Below are positions 32,824-40,126 of a stretch of 42,613 nucleotides of DNA, piece after piece (position 1 is the stretch's first letter; each line of letters starts with the position of its first letter). This DNA comes from DYGX01 sp035325905 (lineage in GTDB: Bacteria; Chloroflexota; Anaerolineae; Aggregatilineales; Aggregatilineaceae). The stretch spans positions 1-42,613 of the forward strand of contig DAOKYY010000027.1 in the NCBI GenBank assembly GCA_035325905.1, given 5' to 3'. The notes under the pieces were generated by a model. It did no database searches, had not been told where the DNA came from, and was given only the letters and a program-made list of their open reading frames with translations. The position numbers and the translations under genes were made by a program.

Positions 32824-34000
32824 TAATCTCCTGACTGTGGTTGCCAAGAGGGTAGCCGAAATTCCGGTGATCGATGGTGATTTTTCCGATCCCGCATGGG
32901 GGGAAGCAAAGGCTTCGTCGATTGGCGCGACTGTATGGAAGGCAGTCTACACAGATGACGAGCTAGCGATGTATATTCGCTGGGCCGACCATGACGCCAG
33001 CATCAACTCTCGCGGCACATGGAATTGGGACAGCGACACGCAGTCGTGGTGGCGGACTGGCTGGGAAGAGGGGACTTGGGAATCCTTCGATGGTCTGAGG
33101 CATCCCGAATGGTTCAATATCGCCTTTGATATTTCCACCGATGTTTCTGGCACCCCGATGACCGAGAAAGGTTGCGGCTCGTTCTGCCACGAGTCGTCCG
33201 ATGGCACGATGCACCATCAGACCAGCGCCGTTGGCGCCTATGTCGATTCGTGGCTGATCCTTGCCAAGCATGGGTTTGGGACGCCCGGTCGTCAGGACTT
33301 TGGCTGGCTTCAGGGTGTGACAAGCATCTCGCAGGAAGGGGATGTCGTATTCAACCTCTCGGACCCGATGGACCCCCGTGAGGTGATCGACGGCAATATC
33401 ACCTTTGTGGGTTATGGTGAGGATAAGTTGATGGTCTCACCCGATGACCCCGGTAACTATGCCGATCGCGAGACTCCCGCGAACATCTACTGCAAAACCT
33501 GCCACGAACAGGTTGGTCTGGTACATGATCCGCTTAAGGTCGGATTCACCTACGGCGACCCTGGCGATTTGATGTACTCCGAAAACTGGGATGAAGCCCA
33601 AGCGGCTCCACTCTACATCGAACTCGCCCCTGAAAACTTCATCGATTGTATGACGTTGACCCAAGCCGAAATTGACGCTGGCGAGGCTGTGCTGATCGCT
33701 GACCTCAGCGAAGCCGAATTTGCTGAGGCTTGGGGTAACTATGAGGCCCTGAACGGCAACATCCCGCACCTGGTCCTGCAGGTTCCGACTGGCGATCAAG
33801 CTGATGTTCGCGTCGCGGCAAACTGGCACAATGGTTACTGGACCGTTGAGTTGAAGCGGAATCTGGTAACTGGCTCTGAATATGACGTCCAGTTCAATGA
33901 CCTGAGCAGGGCTTATCCCTTCGCGGTAACGCTGACTGCCCATACAAGCTTGGTCGGTGGCATCACAAATACGGGCTGGTTCCTGCGCTTCGAGCAGTAA
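32696..34000 (+). CDS. secreted EB_dh-domain haem protein with c-type motifs, copy 1
   Basis: This 434-residue protein has a Sec signal peptide (MKKISTLVVCLLLVSFVFAG). The body matches the ethylbenzene dehydrogenase-related haem-binding domain: PVIDGDFSDPAWGEA near the N-terminus, AVYTDDELAMYIRWADHD, and a C-terminal WTVELKRNL then YDVQFNDLSRAYPFAVTL. It also has haem c-type motifs: CGSFCH (C160-x3-C164-H165, a non-standard three-residue spacing) and canonical CKTCH (C266-C269-H270). Between them, YVDSWLILAKHGFG stands where related proteins carry a WHWK-like segment. Expected role: an extracytoplasmic electron-transfer protein. The ATG follows GAGGGG by seven bases. Its catalytic partner is not in the window. 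Codon use is less GC-biased than the neighbours. Confidence 0.85.
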   Translation: MKKISTLVVCLLLVSFVFAGLPAVSRLAEPKIISAQEGPDRLDNLLTVVAKRVAEIPVIDGDFSDPAWGEAKASSIGATVWKAVYTDDELAMYIRWADHDASINSRGTWNWDSDTQSWWRTGWEEGTWESFDGLRHPEWFNIAFDISTDVSGTPMTEKGCGSFCHESSDGTMHHQTSAVGAYVDSWLILAKHGFGTPGRQDFGWLQGVTSISQEGDVVFNLSDPMDPREVIDGNITFVGYGEDKLMVSPDDPGNYADRETPANIYCKTCHEQVGLVHDPLKVGFTYGDPGDLMYSENWDEAQAAPLYIELAPENFIDCMTLTQAEIDAGEAVLIADLSEAEFAEAWGNYEALNGNIPHLVLQVPTGDQADVRVAANWHNGYWTVELKRNLVTGSEYDVQFNDLSRAYPFAVTLTAHTSLVGGITNTGWFLRFEQ

Positions 34001-34060
34001 TTCCGTCTTGTGCGCAGCCTGTATCTTCGAGGCTGCGCCGCTCTATCGCTGAAGTTAAAG

Positions 34061-34095
34061 TCAGGAGCTATCCAAGTCGCATGGATAGCTCCTGA
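34061..34095. terminator. bidirectional hairpin after EB_dh copy 1
   Basis: TCAGGAGCTATCCA (34061-34074) and TGGATAGCTCCTGA (34082-34095) form a perfect 14-pair stem with a seven-base loop. The homologous hairpin after copy 2 carries a compensatory base-pair change. No T-run follows. Confidence 0.75.
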
Positions 34096-34125
34096 ACGTT
34101 ATGAACCGTAACTCACACGCCGCGC

Positions 34126-34161
34126 TCAGTTCAGCGAGAACGACCCCACCATCGGCGCGGC
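34126..34161 (-). pseudogene. fossil 3' end of the Lon-domain gene
   Basis: Read on the minus strand this segment encodes AAPMVGSFSLN followed by a stop codon, identical to the last 11 residues of the Lon-domain protein at 35858-36517. Upstream similarity ends abruptly. It marks the right edge of the duplicated unit and shows that the duplication copied the end of the neighbouring gene. Confidence 0.85.
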
Positions 34162-34201
34162 TTGGCTTTGGGCTGCCACTTGATCTTTACCACCCATCAA
34201 T

Positions 34202-34215
34202 TTGACAAAAATCAA
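34202..34215. promoter_or_regulatory. FNR/CRP-family box upstream of EB_dh copy 2
   Basis: TTGACAAAAATCAA (TTGAC-N4-ATCAA) differs by one base from the copy 1 box. Its centre (34208.5) is again exactly 30 bp from the centre of the -10-like GATATT. Confidence 0.8.
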
Positions 34216-34235
34216 TTACACCAGCTTGCACTTGT

Positions 34236-34241
34236 GATATT
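34236..34241 (+). promoter_or_regulatory. -10 element of EB_dh copy 2
   Basis: GATATT in the conserved context CTTGTGATAT, followed in both copies by TGAACAAT. The position relative to the box is the same as in copy 1. Confidence 0.65.
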
Positions 34242-34372
34242 TTGAACAATGGACCAGGGGGAGAGTTGCCTAGTCGCAATCCATTTTGCGGAATTGCGAA
34301 CTCGGCGCTTTTTTGATTCTAAAGGAGATGCGATTGACAGATTAGGAAGGTTCACCTCTCAGAAATATGTTC

Positions 34373-34530
34373 GACGCGCGCATCAAAATTGAGGGGACTG
34401 AAATGAAGAAAATCTCTACGCTTGTTGTTTGCCTGCTTCTTGTCTCTTTCGTGTTCGCCGGCCTGCCAGCCGTGTCGCGCCTCGCAGAGCCGAAGATTAT
34501 CTCAGCCCAAGAAGGACCCGACCGGCTTGA
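34373..34530 (+). repeat. 158-bp perfectly identical block, copy 2
   Basis: Identical to 32666-32823 with no gap. Mismatches begin on both sides immediately (C/A before, C/T after). Confidence 0.95.
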
Positions 34531-35725
34531 CGATCTGCTCACGGTGGTTGCCGCACGGGTGTCCGAGATGCCTACCATTGACGGCGATGTCTCTGATCCC
34601 GCGTGGGAAGGCGCGAAGATTACACGCGTCGGGGGAACTGCGTGGTCAGCCGTCTATACAGACGACGAGCTCGCGATGTACATCCGCTGGATCGATCATC
34701 AGGCCAGCGTAAACTCGCGCGGGACGTGGAACTGGGACCCCGACACGCAGTCGTGGTGGCGGACGGGCTGGGAACCGGGAACCTGGAGGCCGCTCGACGG
34801 CCTAACGCAGACCGAGAATCTGCGGGTGACTGAATGGTTTAATATCGCCTGGGATATCTCTACCGATCTCTCGACTGCCCCCATCAGCGAGACGGGTTGT
34901 GGCTCTTTCTGCCACGAGTCGGCTGACGGTTCAGGTGAAATGCACCATCAAACCAATGCGATGGGTGCCTATGTGGATTCATGGATGATCCTGGCAAAGC
35001 ATGGGTTTGGGGCAGGCAGTCTTCACGACATGGGCTGGATTCAGGGAGTATCTGGTGTCTCTCAGGAGGGTGAGCTAATCTTCAACCCCTCTGATCCGAT
35101 GGATCCCCGTCAGGTCATCAATGGCAGCCTTACCTTCCTGGGGTACGCTGAGGATAAGGTGATGGGTTCGCCGGATGACCCGAAGTTTGCGGATCGCAAT
35201 ACTCCAGCAGACCAGTACTGCCTGCGATGCCATGATCAGCTGGGAATGCCTGATCCGCTCAAAGTGAACTTCACCTACGGCGACCTGGGCGATATCATGT
35301 ACTCCGAGAACTGGAGTGACGACCAGTCCGTTCCGCTCTACATGGAACTCGCCCCTGAGAACTTCATCGATTGCATCGTGTTGACTCAGGCTGAAATTGA
35401 CGCTGGCGAAGCGGTGCTGATCGCGGACCTCAGCGAGGCGGAGTTCGCGGCGGCCTGGAATAATTACGCTGCTCTGAACGGCAATATTCCGCACCTAATC
35501 CTCCAGGAGCCGTCTGGCAGTCAAGCGGACGTTCGCGTCGGGGCAAACTGGTACAACGGCGTGTGGACCGTGGAGCTGCGACGCAAGCTCGTAACCGGCA
35601 ATGAAGATGACGTGCAGTTCGATGATCTCAGCAAGGATTACCATTTCGCGGTGACATTGACTGCTACTTCCAGCGCGGTTGGTGGTGTCCAAAACACCGG
35701 CTGGACCCTGCGCTTCGAGCAGTAA
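34403..35725 (+). CDS. secreted EB_dh-domain haem protein with c-type motifs, copy 2
   Basis: This 440-residue paralogue of copy 1 has an identical signal peptide and first 42 residues. The body is clearly similar with scattered substitutions and a short insert (TQTENLRVT, about 135-143). The key motifs are kept: CGSFCH (C166-x3-C170-H171), CLRCH (C273-C276-H277), YVDSWMILAKHGFG, and the C-terminal WTVELRRKLVTGNEDDVQF. That argues that both copies are functional. The start at 34403 is chosen to match copy 1 and its GAGGGG ribosome-binding site; an in-frame ATG at 34367 lies in the leader. It converges on the Lon-domain gene. Role as for copy 1: an extracytoplasmic haem-binding electron-transfer protein. 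Confidence 0.85.
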   Translation: MKKISTLVVCLLLVSFVFAGLPAVSRLAEPKIISAQEGPDRLDDLLTVVAARVSEMPTIDGDVSDPAWEGAKITRVGGTAWSAVYTDDELAMYIRWIDHQASVNSRGTWNWDPDTQSWWRTGWEPGTWRPLDGLTQTENLRVTEWFNIAWDISTDLSTAPISETGCGSFCHESADGSGEMHHQTNAMGAYVDSWMILAKHGFGAGSLHDMGWIQGVSGVSQEGELIFNPSDPMDPRQVINGSLTFLGYAEDKVMGSPDDPKFADRNTPADQYCLRCHDQLGMPDPLKVNFTYGDLGDIMYSENWSDDQSVPLYMELAPENFIDCIVLTQAEIDAGEAVLIADLSEAEFAAAWNNYAALNGNIPHLILQEPSGSQADVRVGANWYNGVWTVELRRKLVTGNEDDVQFDDLSKDYHFAVTLTATSSAVGGVQNTGWTLRFEQ

Positions 35726-35787
35726 TTCCGCCTTGCGCGCAGCCTGTGTCTTCGAGGCTACGCCGTTCTTTCACTGAACCAAAATGA

Positions 35788-35825
35788 GTCAGGAGCTGTC
35801 CAAAGATGTGCGGACAGCTCCTGAC
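35788..35825. terminator. bidirectional hairpin between EB_dh copy 2 and the Lon-domain gene
   Basis: GTCAGGAGCTGTCC (35788-35801) and GGACAGCTCCTGAC (35812-35825) form a perfect 14-pair stem. It lies between convergent stop codons and could serve both strands. ACATT follows on the plus strand, so there is no strong T-run. Confidence 0.75.
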
Positions 35826-35857
35826 ATTGTGAACCGGAAATCACGCGCCGCGCTTGC

Positions 35858-36517
35858 TCAATTCAACGAGAACGACCCCACCATCGGCGCTGCCTCGGCG
35901 TCCATCATGCGCTGGAGCAGCGGCACTTCGCGCGTGTAGATCGTGCGCACGCGGCGCAGGAGCGTCGTCGCTTCAGAGGTATCGAGCAGCTTCTGCTTTT
36001 GTTCGGACGGGATTTGGACCAGCGCCGCCGCCAGATACCCCAGCGATAGCGGATCGTCGGGCAGTTGGGCGGTTTCGAAATCCACTTCTTCATCCGCCGC
36101 CAGCGTCAAGATTTCGAGGTAGCGTTCGACCCAGGGCCGCAGGCTGTCGCTGGCGCGCTCGGCGGAGAACGTGTCCTCCCCGGCGATGGGGAACGGCTCG
36201 ACCGTGCCCATCAGGTACGGGCGGTCGTAGCGCAGCGACACCACCTGAAAACGCTCCAGTCCCACCGCTAAGATGTTCATCCGCCCATCGGGCAGGCGCT
36301 CGACCTGCGTGATCTGGGCCGAGGTTCCGGTCAGGCTTGGCTCGCTGGGGATACCGAACGCATCTTCGTCGTCCTGGCTGAGGACGACGCCAAAGGGCGT
36401 GTGCGACGCCAGGCACATCTCGACCATTTCCTTGTAGCGTTCCTCGAAGATGTGCAGGCTGATCGGCACTCCGGGAAAGAGCACCGTATTCAAGGGAAAG
36501 AGCGGTAGCTCCACCAT
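35858..36517 (-). CDS. Lon N-terminal (substrate-binding) domain protein
   Basis: This 219-residue protein consists of the Lon substrate-binding (LON) domain without the AAA+ ATPase and protease parts. The N-terminus ELPLFPLNTVLFPGVPISLHIFEERYKEM is diagnostic. Later blocks are GTSAQITQVERLPDGRMNILAVGLERF and RPYLMGTVEPFP. The helical C-terminal part contains DDPLSLGYLAAALVQIPSEQKQKLLD. Stand-alone LON-domain proteins are common in bacteria; their role is not well defined. The start at 36517 matches the usual family N-terminus; an in-frame ATG at 36544 with GGAAG upstream is a fair alternative. It converges on EB_dh copy 2. Confidence 0.9.
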   Translation of the reverse strand: MVELPLFPLNTVLFPGVPISLHIFEERYKEMVEMCLASHTPFGVVLSQDDEDAFGIPSEPSLTGTSAQITQVERLPDGRMNILAVGLERFQVVSLRYDRPYLMGTVEPFPIAGEDTFSAERASDSLRPWVERYLEILTLAADEEVDFETAQLPDDPLSLGYLAAALVQIPSEQKQKLLDTSEATTLLRRVRTIYTREVPLLQRMMDAEAAPMVGSFSLN

Positions 36518-36659
36518 GGGCGATAGTTTCCTCGCGTGTTCCATCTATACTTCCGGCGATTGCTCGCAGTGAGATTCTAATGCGAGACGCCCCCGCCGCA
36601 CATTAGAACTGTCTCATAAATACGCCCGATTAGCTCGGCGGTCGCAGGGCAGTCGCGCA

Positions 36660-36688
36660 TTGACATACGAACGATAGTAGTTTATAAT
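36660..36688 (+). promoter_or_regulatory. consensus sigma-70-type promoter
   Basis: TTGACA (36660-36665) and TATAAT (36683-36688) are perfect consensus hexamers separated by 17 bases. This is the best promoter in the window. It would drive the ABC ATPase/FtsX-type operon with a leader of about 130 bases. Confidence 0.9.
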
Positions 36689-36721
36689 CGAAACACTAAT
36701 CTAATCAACGACGATTCTCGT

Positions 36722-36768
36722 GCGGCGCGCGCGGACATCCCTCGTATTTGGGGGATCGCGCGCGCGGC
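36722..36768 (+). promoter_or_regulatory. long GC-rich stem-loop in the ABC operon leader
   Basis: GCGCGCGCG-rich sequence followed by CATCCC pairs with GGGAT and CGCGCGCGCGG around a loop CTCGTATTTG, with a small bulge. It lies about 30-70 bases downstream of the predicted start. The region between 36518 and 36824 contains only this and the promoter; no gene is seen. A regulatory role is unproven. Confidence 0.45.
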
Positions 36769-36824
36769 AAACCCCTCTATTCTGAAAGAAAGACCGGCAC
36801 GCTGCACAACAGGAGAGGCGCGTT

Positions 36825-37532
36825 ATGATTGACCTGCACAGCGTGAGCAAACGCTATACGATGGGCGACGTGACGGTCACTGCGCTTGACGGCGTGTCGC
36901 TGCACGTCGCGCCGGGCGAGTTCGTGGTCGTGCTCGGACCCTCCGGCAGCGGCAAGACCACGTTGCTCAACCTTGCCGGCGCGCTGGATGTGCCGACCCA
37001 GGGCAGCATCTGCGTCAATGGCATCGAGCTGAGCGGCCTGTCACAGCGCGAGCGGTTCAAGTTCCGCCGCCAGACAGTCAGCTTCATCTTCCAGACCTTC
37101 AACCTGTTCCCCAGCCTGACCGCGCTGGAAAACGTCGAGTTTGCGCTCGACCTGGCGCCGAATGGCCGCGATCCGCGCGCCCGCGCCGCCGAGGTGTTGG
37201 CGAGCGTCGGGCTGGCCGAGCGCACCGCGCATTTTCCGCACGAGCTATCGGGCGGCGAGCAGCAGCGCGTCGCGATCGCGCGCGCCCTGGCGACCGGCAA
37301 CCCGATCCTGCTGGCCGACGAGCCGACCGGCGAGCTGGACTTTCGGACCGGCGTGCAAATTCTCGATCTGTTGGAGCGGCAAGCCGAAGCCGGAAAGACC
37401 GTGCTAGTCGTGACCCACAACCGCGAGATCTCGCGCATGGCCGACCGCGTGATCGAGCTGAGCAGCGGGCGGATTGTTCGTGACGGCGCGCCGCAAGGCG
37501 GCAAGGCGCACGTCCGCGAGCTGAGCTGGTAA
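36825..37532 (+). CDS. LolD/MacB-type ABC transporter ATP-binding protein
   Basis: This 235-residue ATPase energises the FtsX-type permease that follows. It has Walker A GPSGSGKTT (about 38-46), Q-loop FIFQTFNLFPSLTALENVEF, signature LSGGEQQR, Walker B LLADEPTGELD and the switch histidine VVTHNREISRMADRVIELSSGRI. The size and motifs are standard for LolD/DevA/MacB-type subunits. The ATG is preceded by AGGAG. It lies 14 bases before the permease gene, and both are served by the consensus promoter at 36660. Confidence 0.93.
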   Translation: MIDLHSVSKRYTMGDVTVTALDGVSLHVAPGEFVVVLGPSGSGKTTLLNLAGALDVPTQGSICVNGIELSGLSQRERFKFRRQTVSFIFQTFNLFPSLTALENVEFALDLAPNGRDPRARAAEVLASVGLAERTAHFPHELSGGEQQRVAIARALATGNPILLADEPTGELDFRTGVQILDLLERQAEAGKTVLVVTHNREISRMADRVIELSSGRIVRDGAPQGGKAHVRELSW

Positions 37533-37546
37533 AGGCGGTAAGCGCG

Positions 37547-39994
37547 ATGAACTTCCGTCTCTATCTCCGCTGGGCCGGGCGCGACCTGCGGGCGCGCTGG
37601 CTTCAGGTCGTCGCGATCGCGCTGATTATCGCGCTGGGCACGGGTGTCTTCGCCGGGCTGCGCAGCGTCAACGGCTGGCAGCGCCAGTCTTACGACGCGA
37701 GCTATGCGCGGCTCAACATGTACGATCTGCGCGTGCGCCTGACGGAAGGCAGCTATGTGAATGCGGACGAGCTGCGCGCCGCGCTGTCCGAGCTGCCGCA
37801 CGCCGCGTGGATCACCGCCGCCGAGCCACGCTTGATCATGGCGACGCTGGTTGAGGCAAACGACCGCGAGACGCCGATCCTGGTTCCGGGCCGCGTCATC
37901 GGCGTGGACATCACCGGCGGCGGCCCGGCGATCAACCGCCTGCACCTGATGGAGGGCGAGTCGTTCGCCAGCCAGGCTGACCCGTCCAACAGCGCCATTC
38001 TGGAGTACAACTTCGTTCGCCATTACGATCTGCCTGCGGAAGGCGCGATCCGTCTCAGCGGCGGGAAGGAGCTGCGCCGGATCGGCGCGGCGCTGCTGCC
38101 GGAATACTTCATGGTCATCGCCAACGAGGTCGGCTTCATGGACGAGTCGCAGTTCGCCGTCGTGGTGACGCCGCTGGAAACCGCCCAGGCGCTGGCCGAG
38201 CGTCCCGGCGCGGCCAACGATCTGCTGCTCACGCTGTCCGACGACGCCGACATCGCGCTGGTTCGCGCCGAGATCGAGCAGATGATGGGCGCCCACTTCG
38301 CGGGAACGGGCGTGTCGTTCATGACGCCCGCCGACGACCCGGCCTACAGCGCGCTGTATGGCGACCTGAAGAGCGACGATCGCATTTTTCGCCTGATCGC
38401 GTACCTGTTTCTGGCGGGCGCGGCCTTCGGCACGTTCAACCTCGCGACGCGGATCGTCGAGGCGCAGCGCCGCCAGATCGGGATCGGAATGGCGCTCGGC
38501 GTGCCGCGCGCGCGGCTAGCTCTGCGGCCGGTGCTGGTCGGCGCGCAGATTGCGCTGCTGGGCGTCGTGTTCGGGCTGCTGCTGGGCTGGCTGATCAGCG
38601 TTGCGATGGGGCGGCTGCTGGCCGATTTTCTGCCGCTGCCGGTGATGAAAACGCCCTTCAAGGCGGGCGTTTTCGTCCAGGCGGCGGCGCTCGGCGTGCT
38701 GCTGCCGGTCGCGGCGACCGTATACCCGGTCTGGCGCGCGGTGCACGTGCAGCCGATCGACGCGATCCGCTCTGGCGCGCTGATCCGCAAGGGAAGCGGG
38801 CTGGCGCCGCTGCTGGTCAGCGTCCCGCTGCCAGGCCGCAGCTTTACGCAGATGCCGCTGCGCAACGTGCTGCGCGCCCCGCGCCGGACGCTGCTCACCC
38901 TGCTCGGCATCGCCGCCGCGATCACGACCCTGATCGCGATGATCGGGATGCTCGACTCCTTCGTGGCGACCATTGATACTGCCGACGCTGAGTTCAACCA
39001 GCGCCACCCGCAGCGGATGCTGGTCACGCTCAACAGCTTCTATGGGATTGCCTCGCCGCGCGTGGAGGCCGTCACCGCGCAGCCGGAGATCGGCCTGGCC
39101 GAAGCGGGCCTGCTGCTCGGCGGGGAGCTGCGCCATGAGGGCCGGTCGCTGGAAGTCTCGCTTGAGCTGATCGACCTCGACAGCGAGCTGTGGCATCCGA
39201 CCGTGATCGAGGGCGCGTATCCGGCGGCAGGCGAGCCGGGGATTCTGATCAACCGGAGCGCCGCCAGGGAGCTTGGCCTGCGCCCTGGCGACACTGTGAC
39301 GCTCTGGCACCCGCGCCGCGAGGGGGTATTCACCGTCCGCATGGTCGAGACGGAGATTCCGGTCAGCGGCATCCACCCCAGCCCGCTCGGCTTCCTGACC
39401 TTTATGGATCTCGACCAGGCGCGGCTGATGGGGCTGGAGGGCGTCGCCAATCTGCTGCATATTGAGCCGGCGCCGGGGTACAGCCAGGATGAGGTCCAGT
39501 ACGCGCTGTTCCACCTGCCGGGGATCGCGTCGGTGCGGCCAATCTCGACCTTCACCGAGGCGTTTGACGAAGCGATGGGGCTGCTTACCGCCTTCATGGG
39601 GATTGTTTCGATCGCGGTGCTGGCGATGGCGTTTCTGATCGCGTTCAACTCGACCAGCATCAACGTGGACGAGCGCGCGCGGGAGATCGCGACGCTGTTC
39701 GCCTTTGGGCTGCCGATCCGCACCGTGCTCCGCATGACCATCATCGAAAACCTTGTGACCGGAATCCTGGGGACGCTGCTTGGCCTCGGTCTGGGCTGGG
39801 GCGTGCTCGTCTGGTTTGTGACACGCGAGTTTAGCGAGGTGATGCCGAACGTCAGCTTCACGATCACGCTCGCACCTCTGACGCTGGCGATCGCGGTGGT
39901 GCTCGGCGTGCTGGTCGTCGCGCTGACGCCGCTGCTCAACCGGCGCAAGCTGGCGCGGATGGACCTGCCCGCCACGCTGCGCGTCGTGGAATAA
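37547..39994 (+). CDS. FtsX-type ABC transporter permease (two FtsX domains)
   Basis: This 815-residue membrane protein has a duplicated FtsX layout. Helix 1 is at about 20-42, followed by a MacB-like external domain of about 230 residues. The first FtsX block (about 280-410) includes RLIAYLFLAGAAFGTFNL and MALGVPRARLALRPVLVG. A second N-terminal helix (about 447-470) precedes another external domain. The second FtsX block (about 680-812) includes DERAREIATLFAFGLPIRTV. It works with the ATPase just upstream. Proteins of this type extrude lipoproteins, lipids or peptides using mechanical transmission, without moving cargo through a pore. The substrate is unknown. An efficient terminator follows 20 bases after the stop. 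Confidence 0.92.
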   Translation: MNFRLYLRWAGRDLRARWLQVVAIALIIALGTGVFAGLRSVNGWQRQSYDASYARLNMYDLRVRLTEGSYVNADELRAALSELPHAAWITAAEPRLIMATLVEANDRETPILVPGRVIGVDITGGGPAINRLHLMEGESFASQADPSNSAILEYNFVRHYDLPAEGAIRLSGGKELRRIGAALLPEYFMVIANEVGFMDESQFAVVVTPLETAQALAERPGAANDLLLTLSDDADIALVRAEIEQMMGAHFAGTGVSFMTPADDPAYSALYGDLKSDDRIFRLIAYLFLAGAAFGTFNLATRIVEAQRRQIGIGMALGVPRARLALRPVLVGAQIALLGVVFGLLLGWLISVAMGRLLADFLPLPVMKTPFKAGVFVQAAALGVLLPVAATVYPVWRAVHVQPIDAIRSGALIRKGSGLAPLLVSVPLPGRSFTQMPLRNVLRAPRRTLLTLLGIAAAITTLIAMIGMLDSFVATIDTADAEFNQRHPQRMLVTLNSFYGIASPRVEAVTAQPEIGLAEAGLLLGGELRHEGRSLEVSLELIDLDSELWHPTVIEGAYPAAGEPGILINRSAARELGLRPGDTVTLWHPRREGVFTVRMVETEIPVSGIHPSPLGFLTFMDLDQARLMGLEGVANLLHIEPAPGYSQDEVQYALFHLPGIASVRPISTFTEAFDEAMGLLTAFMGIVSIAVLAMAFLIAFNSTSINVDERAREIATLFAFGLPIRTVLRMTIIENLVTGILGTLLGLGLGWGVLVWFVTREFSEVMPNVSFTITLAPLTLAIAVVLGVLVVALTPLLNRRKLARMDLPATLRVVE

Positions 39995-40014
39995 CCCAGG
40001 TTCGGTGCTTCGAG

Positions 40015-40041
40015 ACGGACGCCCGCGGGCGTCCGTTTTTT
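40015..40041 (+). terminator. rho-independent terminator after the FtsX-type permease gene
   Basis: A perfect 22-base palindrome (40015-40036; arms ACGGACGCCC and GGGCGTCCGT around CG) is followed by TTTTTT ending at 40041. Confidence 0.93.
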
Positions 40042-40065
40042 GTGCGATGCGACTATACGCGCCGG

Positions 40066-40094
40066 TTGAGCGAACGTGCGCCGCGCCCTATAAT
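40066..40094 (+). promoter_or_regulatory. promoter of the ABM / alcohol dehydrogenase / EamA operon
   Basis: TTGAGC (40066-40071) and consensus TATAAT (40089-40094) are separated by 17 bases, with GAAGGAG further downstream before the ATG at 40127. Confidence 0.85.
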
Positions 40095-40126
40095 CAGGCG
40101 GGTCACTGAAGAAGGAGCGAGCCGCC

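Larger units (their letters stand above)
32463..34161 (+). repeat. tandem duplication, left unit
   Basis: This unit contains an FNR-type box, promoter, leader, EB_dh gene copy 1, convergent hairpin and a fossil of the 3' end of the Lon-domain gene. It corresponds in order to 34179-35893. Similarity extends from CTTGATCTTT (32463) to the sequence encoding the Lon-domain C-terminus. Confidence 0.85.
34179..35893 (+). repeat. tandem duplication, right unit
   Basis: Homologous in order to 32463-34161. This copy retains the intact convergent Lon-domain gene, so its right flank is probably the ancestral context. Confidence 0.85.

Noticed and set aside
32463..35893. Duplication considered as a composite transposon or insertion sequence
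   Set aside because: No transposase, terminal inverted repeats or target-site duplications were seen; the junction is explained by tandem duplication.
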